From assembly GCA_044344145.1 (NCBI GenBank), contig JBIJDM010000056.1, positions 1 through 13,097 on the forward strand: a stretch of 13,097 nt of DNA. Reading direction: 5' to 3'. Position numbers and translations under genes: made by a program. Below the pieces are notes generated by a model. The model was not told the DNA's origin, did not search any database, and was given only the letters and a program-made list of their open reading frames with translations. Shown one piece after another: positions 7,119-13,097 of the stretch (positions are counted from its first letter, which is position 1; every line of letters begins with the position of its first letter). The stretch comes from JBAXGE01 sp044344145. GTDB taxonomy: Bacteria > Planctomycetota > Phycisphaerae > WQYP01.

Positions 7119-7878
7119 TCCCGGAAAACGTGGGCTTCACCCCATAAGTGGCCGCAATGTGGGCTTCACACAGCGCTACTTCCGGGGGCGCATCCAGAAT
7201 AATCCGGCCTGCCTGCATGAAGATGACGCGGGTGCCCCAATGCGCGGCAATATTCAGATCATGGCACACCAGACACGCCGCACCTCCTGCCCGTACCCAC
7301 TGCCGCAAACCATCGAGCAAATGCACCTGTTGCTTGGGGTCCATATTGGAAACCGGCTCATCCAGCAGCATGACAGGTGTGGTTTGTGCTTTGGCACGGG
7401 CCCACAAAACTCTTTGTTGCTCACCACCGGAAAGAGTCTGAAACGAGCGCCGGGCCAATGTGTCCAAATGCGTTTGCTGCATGGCCTCGGTGATGATGGC
7501 CTCATCCTGGGTTTGGAGCAGACCCCAATCCGACCACCAGGCCTCCGCCCGCCACGGCCATCGGGCCATCGCCACCAATGCTTGGACCGGATACGAAAAA
7601 GCCACATCGGTTTCCTGCGGTACATAACTAAGGGTTTGGCCCCGCACGCGCGCGGACAGTTGCGTCAGGGGACGCCCCTGTACGGTGACTTCGCCGGCTT
7701 GGGGTTGCAGGACGCCCAAAAGAATTTTCAGCAGCGTCGTTTTACCGCATCCATTGGGTCCCAGAATGCAGACCAGTTCCCCGGCGTTTACCGTAAGGTT
7801 GATATCTTCCAGCACCAGTTGTCGGTCATAGCCGAAAGCGATTTTGTGGGCGTATAAAAGTGGGGTGGGATCAGCCAT
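7093..7878 (-). CDS. ABC transporter ATP-binding protein, FecE/BtuD/HmuV type
   Basis: A 261-residue ATPase that powers import of a metal chelate together with the FecCD-type permease encoded just upstream. All ABC motifs are intact: Walker A GPNGCGKTT (40-48), Q-loop at Q88 (YVPQET), signature LSGGE (149-153), Walker B VMLLDEP (169-175), D-loop SNMD (177-180) and switch H206 in VCHDLN. Residues after 215 (VIFMQAGRIILDAPPEVAL) match the iron-chelate/cobalamin subgroup. I chose the ATG at 7878, because GGGGAG sits seven bases upstream and the earlier in-frame GTG at 7893 overlaps that site. The start overlaps the permease stop by eight bases, so translation is probably coupled. The stop lies inside the end of the convergent exported-protein gene. 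The substrate (siderophore, haem, cobalamin or another chelate) cannot be told from sequence. Confidence 0.94.
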   Translation of the reverse strand: MADPTPLLYAHKIAFGYDRQLVLEDINLTVNAGELVCILGPNGCGKTTLLKILLGVLQPQAGEVTVQGRPLTQLSARVRGQTLSYVPQETDVAFSYPVQALVAMARWPWRAEAWWSDWGLLQTQDEAIITEAMQQTHLDTLARRSFQTLSGGEQQRVLWARAKAQTTPVMLLDEPVSNMDPKQQVHLLDGLRQWVRAGGAACLVCHDLNIAAHWGTRVIFMQAGRIILDAPPEVALCEAHIAATYGVKPTFSGITFPAGES

Positions 7879-8911
7879 GACGATACTCCCCACGCCTTAG
7901 TAGCAGTAAGAAGAACGGACCACCCAGCAAGGCAGTCAGCGCGCCCACCGGCAGGTCGCCATTGAACCATACTCCGGTAGCCCGGACAAAACTGTCCGCC
8001 ACCACCAGTAAAATTCCCCCCATCGGAGGGGCCAATAGTAGTAACTGGCGTTGGTCCGAACCCAGCACCAAACGCAAAAGATGTGGGCAAATCAGGCCCA
8101 CAAAGGCAATTGGACCCGCCAAAGTTACCGCCAAAGCCGCCAGAATGGTCGCCCCAATGAACATTAACAGGCGGATACCGGGCAGATTGATCCCCAGTGC
8201 CGTTGCTTCCGAACTGCGTAATGTGGCAATATTGAAGGCCCCGGCAAAGCGCAGCGTGGTCAGCCAGATCAATCCCGTGGCAATGGCCGCAATGAGTACA
8301 CTTTGGGTGCTCAGGCCATCCTGCAAATGCCCCATCATATAGAGACTCAGTTCCAGACGTTTATTGGCATCCGGTGCCAGAGCATTCATGAACACCAGCA
8401 AGGCCGCACAACAGGCATTGACAATCACTCCGGTCAAGAGCAGCGTTAGCGGGTCCATCGCCGGCCCACCACGCTGCTGACGGGTAAGCCAAAAAACCGC
8501 CCCGGCCGCGGCAAACGCCCCCAGCAGCGCGAAGACCGGGGTTCCCCACGGTTGCCAGCTATTTAAAACCGATATAGACAGCATCGAACTCAGCACGGCC
8601 GGGCCGTAGAGGGTAAAACCCGTCACGCCTACCGCCGCACCCCCGGCAATTCCCAAAACCGTGGCATCGGCCAGTGGATTACGCAATAAAGCCTGCAATA
8701 ATACCCCGGCGGAGGAAAGTGCTGCACCTACCGCCCCGGCGGCAATAATCCGCGTCACTCGAAGCTCAAGTATGTTAGTATTATTCCATGGCCAGGAAAT
8801 GGTCGGTCCGGATGTACCCGGGCCAATGAGACTGGCGGAAAACATGACTGTTAGCCATAATAGCCAAGTCAGCACAATCAGGATGAAGATATGATGCTTA
8901 CGGAGGTACAT
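7871..8911 (-). CDS. FecCD family ABC transporter permease
   Basis: A 346-residue inner-membrane permease of the FecCD/BtuC family, which forms a homodimer channel for iron-siderophore, haem, cobalamin or related metal-chelate uptake. About ten hydrophobic helices are visible, beginning with residues 8-30. Family motifs are clear: RVTRIIAAGAVGAALSSAG (51-69), LLQALLRNPLADATVLGI (71-88), the ATPase-coupling loop EATALGINLPGIR (235-247), GPIAFVGLICPHLLR (266-280) and LPVGALTALLGGPFFLLLL (320-338). The only good start is the ATG at 8911, because an in-frame stop lies 13 bases upstream at 8924-8926. No ribosome binding site precedes it, which fits a leaderless or nearly leaderless transcript from the promoter at 8921-8949. 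No substrate-binding protein gene is adjacent; the divergent neighbour is unrelated. It is translationally coupled to the ATPase gene. Confidence 0.95.
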   Translation of the reverse strand: MYLRKHHIFILIVLTWLLWLTVMFSASLIGPGTSGPTISWPWNNTNILELRVTRIIAAGAVGAALSSAGVLLQALLRNPLADATVLGIAGGAAVGVTGFTLYGPAVLSSMLSISVLNSWQPWGTPVFALLGAFAAAGAVFWLTRQQRGGPAMDPLTLLLTGVIVNACCAALLVFMNALAPDANKRLELSLYMMGHLQDGLSTQSVLIAAIATGLIWLTTLRFAGAFNIATLRSSEATALGINLPGIRLLMFIGATILAALAVTLAGPIAFVGLICPHLLRLVLGSDQRQLLLLAPPMGGILLVVADSFVRATGVWFNGDLPVGALTALLGGPFFLLLLRRGEYRHG

Positions 8912-8928
8912 AACATGCGTATGTTATG
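8909..8928. promoter_or_regulatory. Inverted repeat covering both divergent start codons (possible operator)
   Basis: Two perfect 8-base arms, CATAACAT (8909-8916) and ATGTTATG (8921-8928), are separated by GCGT. They cover the permease start codon (8909-8911, minus strand), the start codon of the S8-like gene (8915-8917, plus strand) and the predicted -10 of the permease promoter. A repressor bound here could silence the ABC genes and hinder the divergent one. The start codons themselves supply part of the symmetry, so chance cannot be excluded. The binding factor is unknown. Confidence 0.4.
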
Positions 8929-10417
8929 GCAGGATGGGAAATCGTCCAAATGGACGCGGGCAAGAAATTGGCCGGTACGCCGGCGCGGTCTGCTGGGATT
9001 GCTATTGGGGTTGGGACTGGTCTCCACATTATCTGCCCAAATCGCGCCCGTACCCATTGATTGGCGGGTACAGATCGTTGAAGAAACGGAAATCATTGAT
9101 TCTCCAACCCCCCGTTATGCCCCGGTCAATTTCGCCGGTAAGCCGGAAATAACCATTAAAGGTACCACTTTCCTGGCCGGTGGTCCATTGGGTTCTGACG
9201 AACAGACTACCCAGTCAGGTCACAGTAGTACGGTGTGGCGGCGTTTTTGTGATGGCACAGAATATTATCCTGCCCCGCGTTACGTACAGATTCAGGATCG
9301 GGAAACTTTCCTGCGTTCGCTGGCCCACCCAGCGGATCTTTCACCCACCTGGGTCGTGTCGAATCATAGCTACGTGGGTTCGGACCACAAGACCGGTCGC
9401 GATGCAGACTACATCCGATTGATGAATGATTATGCCCGCATTCGCGTGGTTACTGTGGCGGCCACCACGGGTGGAAAAGATATCCTGCCGCTTTTTTGGA
9501 ACGCCCCCAATACGCTGGCGGTGCGCGGTTTGCAGCAATTCCGGCCCGCCACTGTCACCGAGCATAAGAATTATGCCGATTTATGGGTGGGTGGGGATTT
9601 GACCGCTAGTTTCGGCTCCGCCATGGTCGCGGGGTATGCCTGGACGCTGTTGCATGATTTGCATACTCAGGCGCCAGCTATTACTCCGGATGCGGAATCA
9701 CGCAGTATGATCATCCGCGCGGCGCTCCTGACCGGAGCCAGTAAAGAAGCCACGGGCAAAATAATCAAAGGTTGGCAACGGGATCTACCCAATGGGCTGG
9801 ATATTCAGGCCGGTGCCGGCGAGGCGAGACTGGATCGTGCCCGCAAGATTATCCGGAGCCATCCCGGCGGAGATCGGGGCTGGTATGTTGATCAGGCAGA
9901 CGGTCAGTGTCGGGTTCGTATGGAAATTAATCTCAATCGCTTCCCGGGTATTGTTGCTACGGTGGTTTGGAATACCACACTTTCCGCTCCGACGCACTAC
10001 AGACTGCCCACCAGATTCAGTTTGTGGCGGCAAAAACTGAATCGCGAATGGGTTCAGATTGACGGTGATACCTATCAGGCTGAGGGTAATTGTGGGGTGT
10101 TGCACATATATGGCCCCGCGCCAGTTGATCCTGGCCCCTATGAATTACGGGTCGAGGGACTCCCGCAAGTGGGCACGAAAATAGCGATTGCCTACGCATG
10201 TGATGATCAGGTGTTCATCACACCGCGCCCGGTGGCCGCCACACAGGCACAAACCCAGTCCAATACCGCACTCCCGGAGTATACTCCCACCTGGATCGAA
10301 ACCTATCGTTACTACATTGCGCTCGTGCTGGCCTTGTTGGGCCTGCTCCTTTTGTGGTTGGCGTGGCGGTCACGCATTCCCACCGTGGTCGTAAACGATT
10401 CGGATGAGGAATTCTGA
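8915..10417 (+). CDS. Membrane-anchored subtilisin-like (S8) protein, probably catalytically degenerate
   Basis: A 500-residue exported protein. Its signal peptide has a long basic start, a hydrophobic stretch at 25-38 and a probable cut after LSA (41). A C-terminal membrane helix at about 464-485 is followed by RSR and a short acidic tail, so most of it faces outward. The middle follows the S8 peptidase pattern: GHSSTVW (102-108) where the His motif GHGTHVA is expected, WVVSNHSYV (146-154), DYARIRVVTVAATTGG (172-187), the NAPNTLAVRG strand (196-205), the Ser motif TASFGSAMVAG (230-240) aligning with GTSMAAPHVAG, and AGAGEARLDRARKII (299-313). Ser232 aligns with the nucleophile. The catalytic His position appears to be Thr106, the oxyanion Asn is missing from the AATTGG stretch, and no clear DTG motif is seen. 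It may therefore be a pseudoprotease or binding protein. The ATG at 8915 has GGAGG eight bases upstream, supporting it over an ATG at 8891. Confidence 0.8.
   Translation: MRMLWQDGKSSKWTRARNWPVRRRGLLGLLLGLGLVSTLSAQIAPVPIDWRVQIVEETEIIDSPTPRYAPVNFAGKPEITIKGTTFLAGGPLGSDEQTTQSGHSSTVWRRFCDGTEYYPAPRYVQIQDRETFLRSLAHPADLSPTWVVSNHSYVGSDHKTGRDADYIRLMNDYARIRVVTVAATTGGKDILPLFWNAPNTLAVRGLQQFRPATVTEHKNYADLWVGGDLTASFGSAMVAGYAWTLLHDLHTQAPAITPDAESRSMIIRAALLTGASKEATGKIIKGWQRDLPNGLDIQAGAGEARLDRARKIIRSHPGGDRGWYVDQADGQCRVRMEINLNRFPGIVATVVWNTTLSAPTHYRLPTRFSLWRQKLNREWVQIDGDTYQAEGNCGVLHIYGPAPVDPGPYELRVEGLPQVGTKIAIAYACDDQVFITPRPVAATQAQTQSNTALPEYTPTWIETYRYYIALVLALLGLLLLWLAWRSRIPTVVVNDSDEEF
8921..8949 (-). promoter_or_regulatory. 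Possible promoter for the ABC permease-ATPase pair
   Basis: On the minus strand, TTGGAC (8944-8949), 17 bases and TAACAT (8921-8926) form a promoter-like pair with ideal spacing but only partial consensus matches (three and four of six). Transcription would begin about three bases before the permease ATG. This agrees with the lack of a ribosome site there. The promoter lies within the 5' coding part of the divergent S8-like gene. Confidence 0.35.
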
Positions 10418-10418
10418 C

Positions 10419-10432
10419 CCCCGCGTGCGGGG
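10419..10432. other. GC-rich palindrome between the S8-like and acetyltransferase genes
   Basis: CCCCGC, GT, GCGGGG is a perfect 14-base palindrome starting one base after the stop codon of the S8-like gene. As RNA it can form a five-pair GC stem with loop CGTG. No run of T follows on either strand, so it is not a standard intrinsic terminator. It may be a weak terminator, an mRNA-stabilising hairpin or chance. It lies 15 bases ahead of the ribosome site of the next gene. Confidence 0.4.
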
Positions 10433-10461
10433 TATCCACCCAAGGCCGGAGGTGTTTTATT

Positions 10462-11067
10462 TTGCTCTGGGGTCCGCCCAAAGTCACGTTTCTCGAACCG
10501 TCCCCGATGGTGGACGGCGAGTTGGAACTGGTTGAGCCCGCTCCGCATTGGGTTGAGTCCCATTGGCGTTCGATCAATCATCCCCTGACCCAGAATTTGA
10601 TGCCTGCATATCAGGAAATGGGTCTGGCCCAGTTGCAGGCTTTCGTCCGCCAGTATCCCCGTGGCCACCAACCCAATGATCCGATCCGTGGGATCATCCC
10701 GGCCTACCAGTTCTGGATGCGGGTTCCGCAGAGCTATCAACCCGTTCTGACCATTGCCGGTTCCATCGCCTTACGGATCAGCCATACGCACGATGTCGAG
10801 ATGTATCTGGGGCATATCGGGTATCACGTCTATCCCGCCATGCAGGGGCATCATTATGCCCAGCGGGCGGCGCGGCTGTTGTTCCCCCTGGCGCGACGGC
10901 ATAACTTTACTTCCTTGTGGATCACCACCAATCCCGATAATATTGCTTCGCGCAAAACTTGCGAAGCCCTGGGTGGCCGCTTGATCGAAATTGTCCCGGT
11001 ACCCGAGGACCATGCGTTGTACCGGCAGGGTGATCGGGAAAAATGCCGTTATTTGATCACGCTCTAG
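10462..11067 (+). CDS. GNAT family N-acetyltransferase
   Basis: A 201-residue cytosolic acetyl-CoA dependent acetyltransferase of unknown substrate. The GNAT core lies in the second half: strand HIGYHVYPAM (118-127), then QGHHYAQRAARLLFPLARRH (128-147) as the acetyl-CoA pyrophosphate loop and helix, LWITTNPDN (152-160) and ASRKTCEALGG (162-172), the usual C-terminal core helix followed by a strand. The loop fits the Q/R-x-x-G-x-G/A pattern loosely, with H131 in place of Gly. The first 90 residues are less typical and may shape substrate binding. The start is TTG, chosen because a perfect GGAGG lies nine bases upstream; the first in-frame ATG (10507) has no such site and would remove 15 residues. 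It lies 44 bases after the S8-like gene and 64 before the VWA gene, so all three may form one operon. Confidence 0.88.
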   Translation: MLWGPPKVTFLEPSPMVDGELELVEPAPHWVESHWRSINHPLTQNLMPAYQEMGLAQLQAFVRQYPRGHQPNDPIRGIIPAYQFWMRVPQSYQPVLTIAGSIALRISHTHDVEMYLGHIGYHVYPAMQGHHYAQRAARLLFPLARRHNFTSLWITTNPDNIASRKTCEALGGRLIEIVPVPEDHALYRQGDREKCRYLITL

Positions 11068-11131
11068 CCCTCCGGGGGCGGAATTCGCTAAGATGGTACA
11101 TTGTGTCGCGGGTCTCTGAACAGGTGTGCTT

Positions 11132-13097
11132 ATGCCCGGTAGCTTGGGCTATCAATTTGGATGGTTCGATTTCGCTCAACCCTGGTGGTTGTTGGGCCTG
11201 TTATTGCTACTGCCGATGGTCTGGTTCTGGCGCCACAGCAAGGCCCCCGGCGGGCCCAGTCGTGGGGGCCCGGCCCTGGTTCTACGCTGTGTTCTGGTGT
11301 TGGCCCTGCTCCTGACTTTGGCCGGGACACGTCTGGCCCGGGATACCAAGGGGGTATGTGTGGTCTTCCTGCTGGACCAGAGTGCCAGCGTCCCCGCGGA
11401 AGCCCGCACCAATCTCCGTGCCCGACTGAAACAAGAAATTGACAAGATGACCACGGACGATCGTTTCGCCGTGATCGAATTTGCCGGTGATGCGGTGCTG
11501 GGCATTCTGCCTTCGCCCAAAGGCACGCTTCCCGAAAGTGTGCAGGTCATGGACCCGGGCCGTTCGGATATCGGTCGGGGTTTGCGCCTGGCACTGGCTA
11601 GTTTTCCCCCGGACCGGCAGAAACGCATTGTGCTGCTGAGTGATGGCAATCAGAATCTGGGCGATGCCTTGCGCGAAGCACGGATTGCGGCCGTCAACGG
11701 GGTGGAAATCGAAACCCTCGATGCCCGCTTTCTGGGCAATCAGTCCCGGCATGAGGTGATGATCGAACAAGTGGTCGCCCCGCCGCGCGTGCAACGCGAC
11801 AGCGCCCTATCCCTGCGGGTGATCATCAGCTCCGATCAGGAACAGGACGCGGATCTGTTCATCAGTCGTAGTGGCGAGACGATTGCTACGCAGCCCATCC
11901 GACTCAAGGCGGGTACCAACGTCTATGATCTGACCGACCGTATCAAAGAGGGCGGATTCCAACAGTATGCCGTAACCGTGAATCCCCGCAAAACCCAGGG
12001 CTACGACACTTTTACCGCCAACAACACCGCCTACGCTTATACCATGGTGGACGCCCCGGGCCGGGTACTTTTAGTCCAAAGTCGTCTGGGTACCGAGACC
12101 AGTGGCAGCATTCAGGAGGCACTGACCAGCCGTGGGGTTAAAGTGGAAGTGATCGCACCCGAACGTCTACCGCTGTCACTGCGTGATTATGGCCCGGTGG
12201 ATTGCGTGGTCCTGCAAAACGTCAACCGTTATGAAATGACCCCCGCCCAGATTCAGATCATGGCCCAATGGGTCCGCGATGCTGGTGGGGGGCTGGTCAT
12301 GGTGGGTGGGGACCAGTCCTTTGGGCCGGGCGGTTACAAAGATACCCCCTTGGAAGAAATCAGTCCCGTGGCGATGGATATCAAACGCCAGAAACATCTG
12401 GCCTCGATGGCGCTGGCGATTGTTATGGACAAGTCCGGCTCCATGGGCGCGAGTGCCGTTGGTGGTGCCGCAGGCTTGATGAAAATGGATCTGGCCAATC
12501 AGGGCAGCGCAGAGACCGTGAAGTTGCTCAGTCCTTCTGATATGGCCATGGTCGGCGCTGTGGATACCGAAGTGAAATGGATGCTCGGTAACAAACTGCT
12601 GAATATGAACCCGGGGAATAAATCCCAACTTATCAAAGCCACGTTGAGTAATGCCCCCGGCGGGGGGGGCATCTATTGTTTGACGGCGTTGGAACATGCC
12701 TACCGTCTGGTAACCAATCCGGGGGTGGATGTCATGGCCCGGCATGTGATTCTGTTTGCCGATGCCAGTGATTCCGAACAGCAGAATGGATGCTTTGAGT
12801 TGGCCGAAAAATATTTGAAGTCCCAGGGGGTGACGCTGACCGTCATCGGGCTGGGCACCAAAGCGGATTCGGATTTCAATTTTTTAACCGAACTGGCCAA
12901 ACGCGGTAAAGGCCGTTTTTACATTACTGATAACGCCATGGATTTGCCCCGTTATTTCATCAAAGAAACCTTCATCGCCAGTCGCAATGCGTTTGTGGAA
13001 AAGAAGGAAGGTTTCGCGCTGCACATTTATGATTCGCCGTTGCTCGAGGGCTTCCAAACCGTCGGGGTGCCCAAGGTTCGTGGCTATGTGGGAACTT
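11132..13097 (+). CDS. Membrane VWA protein with two MIDAS motifs and a GATase1-like domain (3' truncated)
   Basis: The frame is open to the window end, showing 655 residues of a longer protein. Two membrane helices come first, about 18-33 (WWLLGLLLLLPMVWFW) and 48-66. A first VWA domain starts at 75 (CVVFLLDQSASV, MIDAS residues D82, S84, S86) and includes IVLLSDGNQN (166-175). A beta-rich stretch follows (206-305), then a GATase1-like fold at 311-412 (VLLVQSRLGTE, VDCVVLQNVNRYEMT, GGGLVMVGGDQSFGPGGY); it lacks an obvious catalytic Cys and is probably structural. A second VWA domain begins at 427 (LAIVMDKSGSMG, D433, S435, S437) and includes VILFADASDSE (539-549). VWA proteins of this layout often accompany MoxR ATPases, such as the one at 4193. 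The start is the ATG at 11132 with a partial site AGGTG; an in-frame stop at 11117-11119 leaves only GTG at 11126 as alternative. Confidence 0.92.
   Translation, partial: MPGSLGYQFGWFDFAQPWWLLGLLLLLPMVWFWRHSKAPGGPSRGGPALVLRCVLVLALLLTLAGTRLARDTKGVCVVFLLDQSASVPAEARTNLRARLKQEIDKMTTDDRFAVIEFAGDAVLGILPSPKGTLPESVQVMDPGRSDIGRGLRLALASFPPDRQKRIVLLSDGNQNLGDALREARIAAVNGVEIETLDARFLGNQSRHEVMIEQVVAPPRVQRDSALSLRVIISSDQEQDADLFISRSGETIATQPIRLKAGTNVYDLTDRIKEGGFQQYAVTVNPRKTQGYDTFTANNTAYAYTMVDAPGRVLLVQSRLGTETSGSIQEALTSRGVKVEVIAPERLPLSLRDYGPVDCVVLQNVNRYEMTPAQIQIMAQWVRDAGGGLVMVGGDQSFGPGGYKDTPLEEISPVAMDIKRQKHLASMALAIVMDKSGSMGASAVGGAAGLMKMDLANQGSAETVKLLSPSDMAMVGAVDTEVKWMLGNKLLNMNPGNKSQLIKATLSNAPGGGGIYCLTALEHAYRLVTNPGVDVMARHVILFADASDSEQQNGCFELAEKYLKSQGVTLTVIGLGTKADSDFNFLTELAKRGKGRFYITDNAMDLPRYFIKETFIASRNAFVEKKEGFALHIYDSPLLEGFQTVGVPKVRGYVGT

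Noticed and set aside
10945..10967. Inverted repeat GCTTCGC/GCGAAGC with a 9-base gap inside the acetyltransferase gene
   Set aside because: It lies within conserved GNAT coding sequence (the ASRKTCEA helix), so codon constraint or chance explains it well enough.
11067..11079. Small GC hairpin just after the acetyltransferase stop as a terminator
   Set aside because: The stem is four or five pairs including a wobble, with no T run after it; too weak to call.
11089..11094. TAAGAT as a -10 for the VWA gene
   Set aside because: No acceptable -35 at 16-18 bases; the nearest TTGATC is 30 bases away.

Overview
The window is a bacterial chromosome segment with moderately high GC (roughly mid-50s percent by eye). 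It holds ten protein genes, two of them cut by the window ends, and one tRNA. I see no phage, transposon, CRISPR or rRNA signal. Gene style (a MoxR ATPase, a large membrane VWA protein with an embedded GATase1-like domain, an NTF2-like membrane protein, and an exported protein with a concanavalin-like C-terminus) suggests a member of the Planctomycetes/Verrucomicrobia group. This is an inference from flavour, not a match.

Layout. (1) Positions 1-2286, plus strand: the C-terminal part of a CheB/CheR-PAS type sensory protein, then a PAS histidine kinase 30 bases downstream. Together they look like a cytosolic two-component input module whose response regulator is not in the window. (2) Positions 2325-4054, minus strand: nadC (quinolinate phosphoribosyltransferase, NAD synthesis), a small two-helix membrane protein with an NTF2-like tail, and tRNA-Gly(TCC). 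(3) Positions 4193-7118, plus strand: a MoxR AAA+ ATPase, then an exported 567-residue protein of unknown function preceded by the best promoter in the window (CTGACA, 17 bases, TAGAAT). (4) Positions 7093-8911, minus strand: a FecCD-type ABC permease and its ATPase, for import of an iron-siderophore, haem, cobalamin or similar metal chelate. No substrate-binding protein is present. (5) Positions 8915-13097, plus strand: a membrane-anchored protein with a subtilisin-like (S8) fold that seems to have lost catalytic residues, a GNAT acetyltransferase starting with TTG, and a large membrane protein with two VWA MIDAS motifs flanking a GATase1-like domain, cut by the window end.

How the parts may work together. 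MoxR ATPases usually act with VWA proteins as metal-dependent or chaperone-like machines. Here the ATPase and VWA protein lie in one neighbourhood, with an exported protein and a dead-looking protease homologue between them and the ABC import pair inserted in the opposite orientation. A common envelope function is possible but unproven. The most concrete regulatory observation is the junction at 8909-8928. Two divergent start codons are three bases apart. An 8-base inverted repeat covers both starts, and a promoter-like pair on the minus strand would give the permease an almost leaderless mRNA.
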